Source of the DNA: Anaerolineae bacterium
GTDB lineage: Bacteria; Chloroflexota; Anaerolineae; Aggregatilineales; UBA3940
DNA length: 15,738 bases
Direction of reading: 5' to 3'
NCBI GenBank assembly: GCA_020852775.1
Contig: JADZAD010000087.1
Span: 1 to 15,738 of the forward strand
Part shown: positions 5,740-12,750 of the stretch, piece by piece
Layout of the letters: the number at the start of each line of letters is the position of its first letter
How positions within the stretch are numbered: the first letter of the stretch is position 1
Made by a program: the position numbers and the translations under genes
The notes under the pieces: generated by a model
Seen by the model: the letters and a program-made list of their open reading frames with translations, nothing else
What the model was told of the DNA's origin: nothing
Databases searched by the model: none

Positions 5740-7830
5740 ATGACCGAGACCTATACCGGTGAGGCGAATCCCCGCTCGATGTTCGTGGAAGGGCCGTTCG
5801 GCGCAGGCAAGACGACCTTCGCGCTGGAAACGTTGTTCGCGTGGCTGGATGCCCGCATCCCCCCGGAGCGCATCCTGGTGCTGGTGCCGCAGCGTACCCT
5901 GGCGCGGCGTTACCAGCTTGCTCTCCGCGATTCACGGCGAGGCCCGGCGGGCATGGTCGAACTGCGCACGCTGGGTGGCCTCGCCAAGGATGCCTGCACC
6001 CTCTACTGGCCCTTCATAGCGAAGGCGGCGGGCTTCAGCCGGCCGGAACTTGAACCTCAGTTCCTGACCATCGAGACCTCACAGTATGAAATTGCGCGCT
6101 TCGTCAATACCGCCGTCGAGCGCGGGGAGTTCGACGCGATCAGCGTCTCACCGCAGCAAATCGCCCGTGAGATCATCGACTCGCTTGGTAAGGCGGCGAT
6201 CAATGAACTGGATTACCGCAGCATCCCGGAACGGCTTGGCGCAGCCTGGGGGCCGGACAGGCCGCGCAACCGCCTGCTGGCTTATGCAGCCGCCGGGCGG
6301 GTCGCGGATGCCTACCGTACCTACTGCCTGGAGTACCGGCTGCTGGATTACGCCCTGCAGATCGAGATGTTCATCCTGCTCCTGCGCCAACCGCGCTTCC
6401 GTGAGCAGTTCTTCGGTAGGCACTCTCACCTGATCGTCGAGCACGTCGAGGAGGAATCCAGCCTGACGCACCGCCTGGTGCGGGAGTGGATACCCACCCT
6501 GCAGGGGGCGCTGCTGACGTACGAGTGGGATGGCGGACATCGTTTTGTACTTGGTGCGGATGCGGAAGGTGGAAGCCGCCTGCGTGAGGCCTGCAACGGA
6601 GTGCTCACGCTGGATCGATCGTTCTTCAACCAGCCGGGGGTGCTCAATCTGCACCGGGAAGTGGCCTGCAGCTTCCGCAGGCCGGATGTGGAGCCCGTCC
6701 CCACGGACGAGGATATCGCCTTCAGCTACCGCCACAGTGGGTTCTTCCCGGAGATGCTTGACTGGGTCGCCGGGGAAGTTGAGCGGCTGGTGGAGCAGGA
6801 GTCCGTCCCGCCGACCGAGATCGCTATCCTTGCGCCTTATCTGAGCGACGCGCTCCTGTTTTCGCTGGGGGATAAGCTCAGGCAGCGCGGGATTGAGAGC
6901 CTCTCGCACCGGCCTTCGCGTGCGCTGCAGGATGAGCCGGATGCGCGCACCCTGCTCACGCTGGCGGCGCTGGCCCATCCCGGCTGGGGCTACCGCCCGC
7001 CAGCAGATGACGTGGCGGACGCGCTGCATGGCGCGATCCCGGTACTTGACCCGATCCGCGCGCGGCTGGCCTCGAAGGTGCTGTACCACCCCCGCCTGGA
7101 AGACCTCCTCACGCCGTTTGACCGGGTAAATCCGCAGATGCAGTCCCGCATGACCTACGTCGCCGGGCAGGCCTACGACCGCCTGCGCGAGTGGCTGATG
7201 GAGTATCGTGCAGGGGAGCCCGCGCTGCTCGATCATTTCTTCAGCCGCCTGTTCGGTGAAGTCCTCTCAAAGGCGGGGTTTGGCTTTCATGATCGCCCGG
7301 AAGCCGGGCGCGTCACCGCCGAGCTGATCGAGTCGGCGCAGAAGTTCCGGCAGGCGCTCTATGAAACGGACGCCGATCCACTTGAGGTGGGCCGGGAATA
7401 TCATCGTATCGTCCGTCAGGGGCTGCTATCCGCACTATACGTCGCAAGCTGGCGCGATGAGCTCAGGGACGCGGTCTTCGTCGCCCCGGCCTATACCTTC
7501 CTGATGCGTAACCGTCCGGTACGTTATCAGTTCTGGTTGGACGCCGGGTCAATCGGCTGGTGGGAGCGGCTGGAGCAGCCCCTGACGCATCCGTATGTGC
7601 TGTCACGCACATGGCCTGCCGGGCAGGTCTGGACGGACGCTGATGAATTCTACCGGCAGGAGGAAATGCTTTACCGCCTGATGAGCGGACTGATCCGGCG
7701 CTGCCGCGAGCGTATCTATCTTGGCATCAGTGACCTGGGCGAGCAGGGCTTCGAACAGCGTGGGCCGATGCTGCGCGTCTTCCAGCAGATCCTCCGGCGG
7801 CATCCGCAGCCGGGCTCCGGGGAAAATTAG
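5740..7830 (+). CDS. Degenerate UvrD-fold protein (AddB-like pseudo-helicase)
   Basis: A 696-residue protein that I read as a superfamily 1 helicase fold with a decayed engine, as in AddB. Walker A is intact (GPFGAGKT, 18-25, K24). Segments matching motif Ia (ILVLVPQRTLARRY, 45-58) and Ib (VELRTLGGLAKDA) follow. Where motif II should be (231-240) the sequence is LIVEHVEEES, so the catalytic Glu and the Gln are lost. Motif III (YEWDGGHRF) lacks the usual GDxxQ. A motif VI-like segment near 650-661 (GLIRRCRERIYL) keeps an Arg. There is no nuclease domain at the C-terminus. It could bind ATP without translocating, or act as a DNA-end or recognition subunit. GGAGG lies about 11 bases before the ATG. 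It is placed between a nuclease gene and an active helicase gene, three bases before the latter. Confidence 0.72.
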   Translation: MTETYTGEANPRSMFVEGPFGAGKTTFALETLFAWLDARIPPERILVLVPQRTLARRYQLALRDSRRGPAGMVELRTLGGLAKDACTLYWPFIAKAAGFSRPELEPQFLTIETSQYEIARFVNTAVERGEFDAISVSPQQIAREIIDSLGKAAINELDYRSIPERLGAAWGPDRPRNRLLAYAAAGRVADAYRTYCLEYRLLDYALQIEMFILLLRQPRFREQFFGRHSHLIVEHVEEESSLTHRLVREWIPTLQGALLTYEWDGGHRFVLGADAEGGSRLREACNGVLTLDRSFFNQPGVLNLHREVACSFRRPDVEPVPTDEDIAFSYRHSGFFPEMLDWVAGEVERLVEQESVPPTEIAILAPYLSDALLFSLGDKLRQRGIESLSHRPSRALQDEPDARTLLTLAALAHPGWGYRPPADDVADALHGAIPVLDPIRARLASKVLYHPRLEDLLTPFDRVNPQMQSRMTYVAGQAYDRLREWLMEYRAGEPALLDHFFSRLFGEVLSKAGFGFHDRPEAGRVTAELIESAQKFRQALYETDADPLEVGREYHRIVRQGLLSALYVASWRDELRDAVFVAPAYTFLMRNRPVRYQFWLDAGSIGWWERLEQPLTHPYVLSRTWPAGQVWTDADEFYRQEEMLYRLMSGLIRRCRERIYLGISDLGEQGFEQRGPMLRVFQQILRRHPQPGSGEN

Positions 7831-7833
7831 CTG

Positions 7834-10104
7834 ATGTCAACGCTCAGACCCTCACAACAGGCAGTCATTGACTATGATGCGGGCCAGATGGGTGTCTCGG
7901 CGGTGCCGGGCGCTGGCAAGACGCACACGCTGTCTCACCTGGCGGCGCGGCTGGTAGAGCGCCTGACCGAAGCGGGCGTGGCCGAGGAGCAGGAAGTCCT
8001 GATCGTCACCCTGACGAACTCGGCGGTGAACTCGTTCCGCAGCCGTATCGGCAAGATTGTGCAGCAGGAACGCGGCCTGCTGCCCTACGTGGGCTACCGG
8101 GTGCGTACCCTGCACAGCCTCGCGCATGACATCGTGCGGATGCGCCCGGCGCTGGCGGGGCTGGCCGAAGGCTTCGATATCGTCGATGACCGCACGACCG
8201 GCACGATCATGCGTGATCTCTCTGAAAGCTGGGTGCGTAATCATGTCGATGATCTCTTCGACTACCTGACGCTTGACTTCGCCGATGACCCGGAGCAGCT
8301 TCGCTGGAAGATCCGCAAGGAAGCGCCAGAGATCGTCGAGGAGATCGCCGCGGAAGTTATCCGCATGGCGAAAAACAACCAGTGGGAACCTGAAGAGATA
8401 CGGGCCCGGATGGAGCAGGCGGGCGCAGACTGGCTGCTGGCCCGTATCGGGATCGACCTGTACGAGGGTTACCAGCGCAGCCTGGCTTATCGGGGCTCCG
8501 TGGATTTCGATGACCTGGTGCGGCTGGCGATGCGCGCGCTGAAGGCCGATCACGCCTTTCTGACACGGCTGCAGGAGCGTTGGCCTTACATTCTTGAGGA
8601 TGAGGCACAGGACAGTAGCAAGGCACAGAACGAACTGCTTGAACTGCTCTCCGGCGGGCGTAACTGGGTACGTGTGGGTGACCCGAACCAGGCGATCTTC
8701 ACGACCTTCACGACCGCTGATGCCAACCTGCTGAGGAACTTCATCAAACAGCCGGGTGTACTCGACCGCCCACTCAAGGAGTCCGGGCGCTCGTCAAGCG
8801 CGATCATCGCGCTGGCGAACTATCTTGTGGAATGGTCGAGCCGGGCTGAGGCTCTTCCGGAACAATTGCATTTCGCGCTGGCCAAGCAGTACATCGTGCC
8901 CACCGCCCCGGGCGACGAGCAGCAGAACCCGGAGGATGGGCAGATCTACGTAGACTGGAAGCCGGGTGAGAACCGCACTCCGGAAGCGGAGATCGACCGG
9001 CTGGTCAAATCGCTCAAAGGCTGGCTGCCGGATCATACGGACTGGACGGTAGCGGTACTGGTCCCGGAAAACAGCCGGGGCTTCAAAGTGGCCGAAGCCC
9101 TGCGCGAAGCCGGGATCGCGTATGAGGAACTGCTGCGCAGTACCTCGGCGACCCGCAGCGCCGCCGGGTTGATCCAGATCGTTTTTGACTTCCTCGCCGA
9201 GCCAACCAGCAGCCGGGTGCTTTCCACCCTTTATGCGGAGGTCTGGTATCCGCGGACGCATCGGCACGAAGCAGCTGATGAGCAGGAGCACAGCCCGGAT
9301 CAGGTTGCGCTGGAACTGCGTAATCTGAAGAACACGGAGGATTTCCTCTGGCCCGGCCCCGGCGGCGACTGGCTCGATCATCCCGATAACGTGCTGGAGC
9401 CGGAAGAGATCGCCCGGCTGCGTGACTTCCGCGAAGCCGCCCGCCGCTGGCTGACTGCCAGCATCCTGCCCGCTGACCAGGTGATCCTCACTATCTCGCA
9501 GGAACTGTTCACGGTCGCCTCCGATCTCGCGCTGGCACACAAGATCGCACTGGTGATGCGTGGCATCGCGCAGAATAACCCGGATTACCGCCTGGCCGAC
9601 CTCGCCCGTGAACTGCGGCTGATCGCCAGCAATGAGCGCCGCTTCCTCGGCTTCGATGACAGCTCTTCCGGTTATGAACCACGTAAAAGCGTGGTGACCA
9701 TCGCTACGATGCACGCCGCAAAGGGATTGGAGTGGGATCGCGTCTACCTGATGGCGCTGAACAACTACGGCTTCCCATCGGCACAACCGACAGACTCCTA
9801 CCGGTCAGAACGCTATTATGTGCGGGACAGCCTGAACCTGAGCGCGGAAGTCCACGCGCAGATCATGGCAATCATGCACGGGCAGCCGGACACCTATGTC
9901 GAGGGTGAGGCCTCCCGGCAGGCACGTTATGACACGGCTGCGGAGCGGCTGCGCCTGATGTATGTCGGGATCACCCGTGCCCGGCGTGACCTGATCCTGA
10001 TGTGGAACATGGGGCGCTTCTGGAACGAAGGCCGTCAGAACCAGCCCGCCGCGGCCCTGGTGGCGCTGTACAATTACTGGATCGGGGAAGGTCGTCATGG
10101 CTGA
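7834..10104 (+). CDS. UvrD/Rep-type SF1A DNA helicase (AddA-like motor without nuclease domain)
   Basis: A 756-residue ATP-dependent 3'-5' DNA helicase of the UvrD/PcrA/AddA group. All motifs look intact: Q motif (LRPSQQAVI, 4-12), I (AVPGAGKT, 23-30), Ia (VLIVTLTNSAVNSF), Ib (RVRTLHSLAHDI), II (LEDEAQD, 254-260), III (VGDPNQAIFTTF, 281-292), V (ATMHAAKGLEWDRVYL, 624-639) and VI (ERLRLMYVGITRARRD, 704-719). It is close in size to UvrD (about 720) and far shorter than AddA (about 1,200), because it has no C-terminal nuclease domain. The nuclease is instead encoded by the next gene, which overlaps it by 8 bases. It begins 3 bases after the pseudo-helicase stop. UvrD or PcrA itself is the alternative, but the flanking nucleases favour an AddA/AdnB-like motor. 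Confidence 0.9.
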   Translation: MSTLRPSQQAVIDYDAGQMGVSAVPGAGKTHTLSHLAARLVERLTEAGVAEEQEVLIVTLTNSAVNSFRSRIGKIVQQERGLLPYVGYRVRTLHSLAHDIVRMRPALAGLAEGFDIVDDRTTGTIMRDLSESWVRNHVDDLFDYLTLDFADDPEQLRWKIRKEAPEIVEEIAAEVIRMAKNNQWEPEEIRARMEQAGADWLLARIGIDLYEGYQRSLAYRGSVDFDDLVRLAMRALKADHAFLTRLQERWPYILEDEAQDSSKAQNELLELLSGGRNWVRVGDPNQAIFTTFTTADANLLRNFIKQPGVLDRPLKESGRSSSAIIALANYLVEWSSRAEALPEQLHFALAKQYIVPTAPGDEQQNPEDGQIYVDWKPGENRTPEAEIDRLVKSLKGWLPDHTDWTVAVLVPENSRGFKVAEALREAGIAYEELLRSTSATRSAAGLIQIVFDFLAEPTSSRVLSTLYAEVWYPRTHRHEAADEQEHSPDQVALELRNLKNTEDFLWPGPGGDWLDHPDNVLEPEEIARLRDFREAARRWLTASILPADQVILTISQELFTVASDLALAHKIALVMRGIAQNNPDYRLADLARELRLIASNERRFLGFDDSSSGYEPRKSVVTIATMHAAKGLEWDRVYLMALNNYGFPSAQPTDSYRSERYYVRDSLNLSAEVHAQIMAIMHGQPDTYVEGEASRQARYDTAAERLRLMYVGITRARRDLILMWNMGRFWNEGRQNQPAAALVALYNYWIGEGRHG

Positions 10105-11008
10105 AGGCCCCTTTTCGCACCTTGCGCAGACGCTCCGGGGGGCAGCCCCGGCGATAGAACCCCCCACCCGGGCTAATGTATCGCTGCTGCCTCCCGTGTT
10201 CCAGTTCAGCCAGAACAGCCTGCAGGACTACGCCGACTGCGCCCGGCGCTTTCAACTGCGCTACGTGCTTGGCCAGCGCTGGCCCGCGGCGGTCAGCGAG
10301 CCCATTGGGGAGTACGAGGAGCATACCGAACGCGGTGCGCATTTCCATACTATGGTGCGGCGCTACTATCTGGGCCTGCTCGATGACCCGGCGCCGCCGG
10401 AAGACGCCGTGCTCCGCCAGTGGTGGCAGGCCTTTATCGAGACCCCTCCGGAGGGGCTATCTGAGTCGATTCGCCTGCCAGAGATGGAGTTTTCCGTGCC
10501 GCTGGCCGGGCAGCGACTGCTGGCCCGCTTTGACCTGCTGACTATCGATCCAGGTGAGCGGATCGTGATTGTGGACTGGAAGACGACCCAGCACCGTACC
10601 GCACGCCACATCCTGGAGCGGCGTCTGCAGACGCTGGTCTACCGCTATGTGGCGACCAAGGCGGCGGGCCACCTCTTTGGGGGGACGATTGCGCCGGAAC
10701 AGGTCAGCATGGTGTACTGGTTCGCGATTGACCCGCTCAACACGGAGGTGTTCACCTACTCCGAATATGAGCATGAGCAGGCCCGGCAGGAATTGAACGG
10801 AATCATCAGGGAAATAGAACAGCGCGGCCAGGCCGAACCCACGTCGCCGTGGCCGCTGACGGAGGATGAGGCCCGCTGCCGTTTCTGCGAATACCGCTCA
10901 CTGTGCCGCCGGGATGTGCCGCCGGGGTCAGTGGGTGAATCGCTGATCGAGGGAGATTCCGGAGGTTTTGACTTCGACCTCGACGAGATCGACGAGATCG
11001 CGTTCTGA
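10097..11008 (+). CDS. PD-(D/E)XK nuclease with predicted Fe-S cluster, second of two, with acidic C-terminal tail
   Basis: A 303-residue RecB-family nuclease domain. Motifs: GAHFH (H84), RFDLLT (D146), VIVDWKT (D160, K162) and QTLVY (Q178, Y182). Cysteines C48 (YADCARRF), then C261, C264 and C270 (CRFCEYRSLC), give the same C...C-x2-C-x5-C Fe-S pattern as the nuclease gene at 4708. The last residues, FDFDLDEIDEIAF, form an acidic tail ending in a hydrophobic residue pair and a terminal Phe. It starts at ATG 10097 inside the end of the helicase gene (8-base overlap), with GGGGAAGG five bases upstream, so the two are translationally coupled and probably work as a pair. The likely job is DNA-end degradation with the helicase. 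Confidence 0.86.
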   Translation: MAEGPFSHLAQTLRGAAPAIEPPTRANVSLLPPVFQFSQNSLQDYADCARRFQLRYVLGQRWPAAVSEPIGEYEEHTERGAHFHTMVRRYYLGLLDDPAPPEDAVLRQWWQAFIETPPEGLSESIRLPEMEFSVPLAGQRLLARFDLLTIDPGERIVIVDWKTTQHRTARHILERRLQTLVYRYVATKAAGHLFGGTIAPEQVSMVYWFAIDPLNTEVFTYSEYEHEQARQELNGIIREIEQRGQAEPTSPWPLTEDEARCRFCEYRSLCRRDVPPGSVGESLIEGDSGGFDFDLDEIDEIAF

Positions 11009-11011
11009 GCG

Positions 11012-11716
11012 GTGGGCAGGGCGGTGCTCGACGACAAACGCTGGCTCTTCTTCGACCTTGGCAGCACGCTGATCGATGAAGATAGTTATCTGCGGGCACG
11101 GGATGACCTGCTCCGCCGGCTTCTCACTGCCGAAGTGCCGGTTGACCTGTCTGCCTACGCTGAGATACTGAGACAGATCAAGAACAGCCTGCCACACTCC
11201 GTGGCGAAGGCGGTGCTGGCTTACTACCTGCCTGACGACCAGCGCCAGCGGATACTTTACGCGGCATACAAGGAGTCACTGAAGCCGCTGGCCCGGCAAA
11301 TGCGAGTGCTCTACCCGGACGCGCTCCCGGCACTCTCCGATCTGCGCGCTGATTATTCACTGGGTGTGATCGCTGATCAGGAAGGCTGGGTGCGGGGGGC
11401 GCTAGCCGCATGGGGGCTTGCGGACCACTTCAGCGTGGTGGTGCTTTCAGCCGAGGTGGGGTTCGCCAAGCCGGATCACCGCCTGTTCGAGGCCGCGCTC
11501 AGGCAGGCGTGCTGTGCGCCGGGTGATGCGGTGATGCTCGGCGATCGCCCGGATAAGGACATCGCTCCGGCGAAGGTGCTGGGCATGGGAACGGTACGTA
11601 TCCGGCGCGGGTTGGATTTCCGCGATGCGCCGCCGCGCTCCGACCAGGAGCGTGCTATGCTTGAGATCGACAGCCTGGACGAACTTGGAAACCATCACCC
11701 CATCAGGGAGGCGTGA
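11012..11716 (+). CDS. HAD-superfamily hydrolase with unusual active-site motif
   Basis: A 234-residue haloacid dehalogenase-fold protein with a helical cap after motif I. Motif I is FFDLGSTL (nucleophile D15), with Gly where typical phosphatases have the second, acid-base Asp. Motif II is VIADQ, with Ala (121) in place of the usual Ser/Thr. Motif III Lys (AKPDHRLFEAAL, K153) and motif IV (LGDRPDKDI, D178 and D183) are normal. A DxGSTL variant exists in other bacterial HAD proteins, so this is probably a subfamily trait and not damage. The start is GTG 11012, three bases after the nuclease stop; GTG 11024 is possible. It is the fifth gene of the operon and overlaps the next. A small phosphorylated metabolite or nucleotide is a plausible substrate, but this cannot be told from the sequence. 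Confidence 0.85.
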   Translation: MGRAVLDDKRWLFFDLGSTLIDEDSYLRARDDLLRRLLTAEVPVDLSAYAEILRQIKNSLPHSVAKAVLAYYLPDDQRQRILYAAYKESLKPLARQMRVLYPDALPALSDLRADYSLGVIADQEGWVRGALAAWGLADHFSVVVLSAEVGFAKPDHRLFEAALRQACCAPGDAVMLGDRPDKDIAPAKVLGMGTVRIRRGLDFRDAPPRSDQERAMLEIDSLDELGNHHPIREA

Positions 11717-11718
11717 AC

Positions 11719-12744
11719 ATGGGTGGGCAGGAGCGCAGAAAAGTCATTTTCGATACGGATATCGGCTGGATGAATGATGACTGCACCGCGGCGATGTTTG
11801 CTCTGCTCGCCCCGGAACTGGACGTGCTTGGCATCACCCCGGTGATGGGCAACTTCGACCTGAACTGGTCGATGGCCTGCGCACTGCGGCTGATCGAGAT
11901 CCTCGGTCGGGCGGATGTGCCCGTCTGTCGCGGGTTTGACCGTCCGCTGCTGCATGAGCGTGACCCTTACGCTGACCGGGTCTGGGGAAAGTGGGCTACC
12001 TTCGAGGAAGTCACGAGCTTCCCCGCAGGGATGCCCGCGCTGCAGCCTGACCCGCGTCACGCCGTCGAATTCATCGCGGAGAGCGTCCGGCGTTACCCCG
12101 GCGAGGTGACCCTGCTGGCAGTTGGCCCGCTGACCACTGTGGCGATAGCGATCCGCCAGTACCCGGAGATCATCGAGCAGGTGCAGGAGGTGATCATCAT
12201 GGGTGGAGCGATCAGCACGCTGCCTCGTGGACATGGCAATATCACTCCGGCGGCGGAGTTCAACTTCTGGGTCGATCCGGAAGCGGCGCGTATTGTGCTG
12301 CGCTCCGGGATGCCGATCACCCTGCTGCCGATGAACGTCTGCCGCCAGACGAGCTTCGCCCGGGAGACATTCAACCGCCTGACTGCGCCGACAAGCGCAC
12401 ACCCTGCGGCAGCCAGGCTGATCCACGACTACCTGTTACGCAACTTTGAGGACCCGGCCTTTGATCGTGAGAACGCGCGCCTGTACTATGGCATGTACGA
12501 TCACACAGTGGTGGGCTATGCGATTAACCCCGGCCTGTACCGTTCAATCGACATGAATGTCGATGTCAGTGTAATACCGGGGCCTGACTACGGGGTAAGT
12601 TACGGCTACGAGAAGGGCCCGTATGTTTCCGGGGTGGACCGCTTCCCGCTGGAAGACGGCAGTCAGGCGATACGGGTCGTCTACGACCTCGACTTCCCCG
12701 CGTTGGTAGAGATGTACGTCCGGGCGCTGACCGGGGCGCACTGA
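11719..12744 (+). CDS. Nucleoside hydrolase (inosine-uridine-preferring family) with altered active-site His
   Basis: A 341-residue member of the Ca2+-dependent nucleoside hydrolase family, which splits the N-glycosidic bond of nucleosides to base and pentose. The N-terminal metal motif is FDTDIGWMNDD (D12, D14, D20, D21), the longer DTDxG...DD form. Other family marks are AVGPLTTVAIAI (134-145), MGGA (161-164), the sugar-binding EFNFWVDPEAA (E180, N182) and the last metal ligand D261 in YDHT. The His that normally precedes this Asp is Tyr (Y260), so base preference or leaving-group activation may differ. The ATG at 11719 has GGGAGG seven bases upstream and is preferred to the GTG at 11713. 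The gene follows the HAD gene almost without gap and ends the operon; a channel gene converges on it 6 bases away. Confidence 0.9.
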   Translation: MGGQERRKVIFDTDIGWMNDDCTAAMFALLAPELDVLGITPVMGNFDLNWSMACALRLIEILGRADVPVCRGFDRPLLHERDPYADRVWGKWATFEEVTSFPAGMPALQPDPRHAVEFIAESVRRYPGEVTLLAVGPLTTVAIAIRQYPEIIEQVQEVIIMGGAISTLPRGHGNITPAAEFNFWVDPEAARIVLRSGMPITLLPMNVCRQTSFARETFNRLTAPTSAHPAAARLIHDYLLRNFEDPAFDRENARLYYGMYDHTVVGYAINPGLYRSIDMNVDVSVIPGPDYGVSYGYEKGPYVSGVDRFPLEDGSQAIRVVYDLDFPALVEMYVRALTGAH

Positions 12745-12750
12745 TCAGCC

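Noticed and set aside
6148..7236. A 362-codon minus-strand open frame
   Set aside because: Antisense to the pseudo-helicase gene, with low-complexity Arg/Gln-rich translation, no start context and no domain.
8794..9786. A 330-codon minus-strand open frame
   Set aside because: Antisense to the intact helicase, whose motifs run through the same region. No motif of its own.
11695..12426. A 243-codon minus-strand open frame
   Set aside because: Antisense to the nucleoside hydrolase; the translation is His/Arg-rich shadow sequence.
4708..12744. Reading the helicase-nuclease operon as a phage-defence island
   Set aside because: There is no toxin, methylase, integrase, tRNA or recombination scar in the window, and the flanking genes are housekeeping. 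DNA repair is the simpler reading, although defence cannot be excluded.
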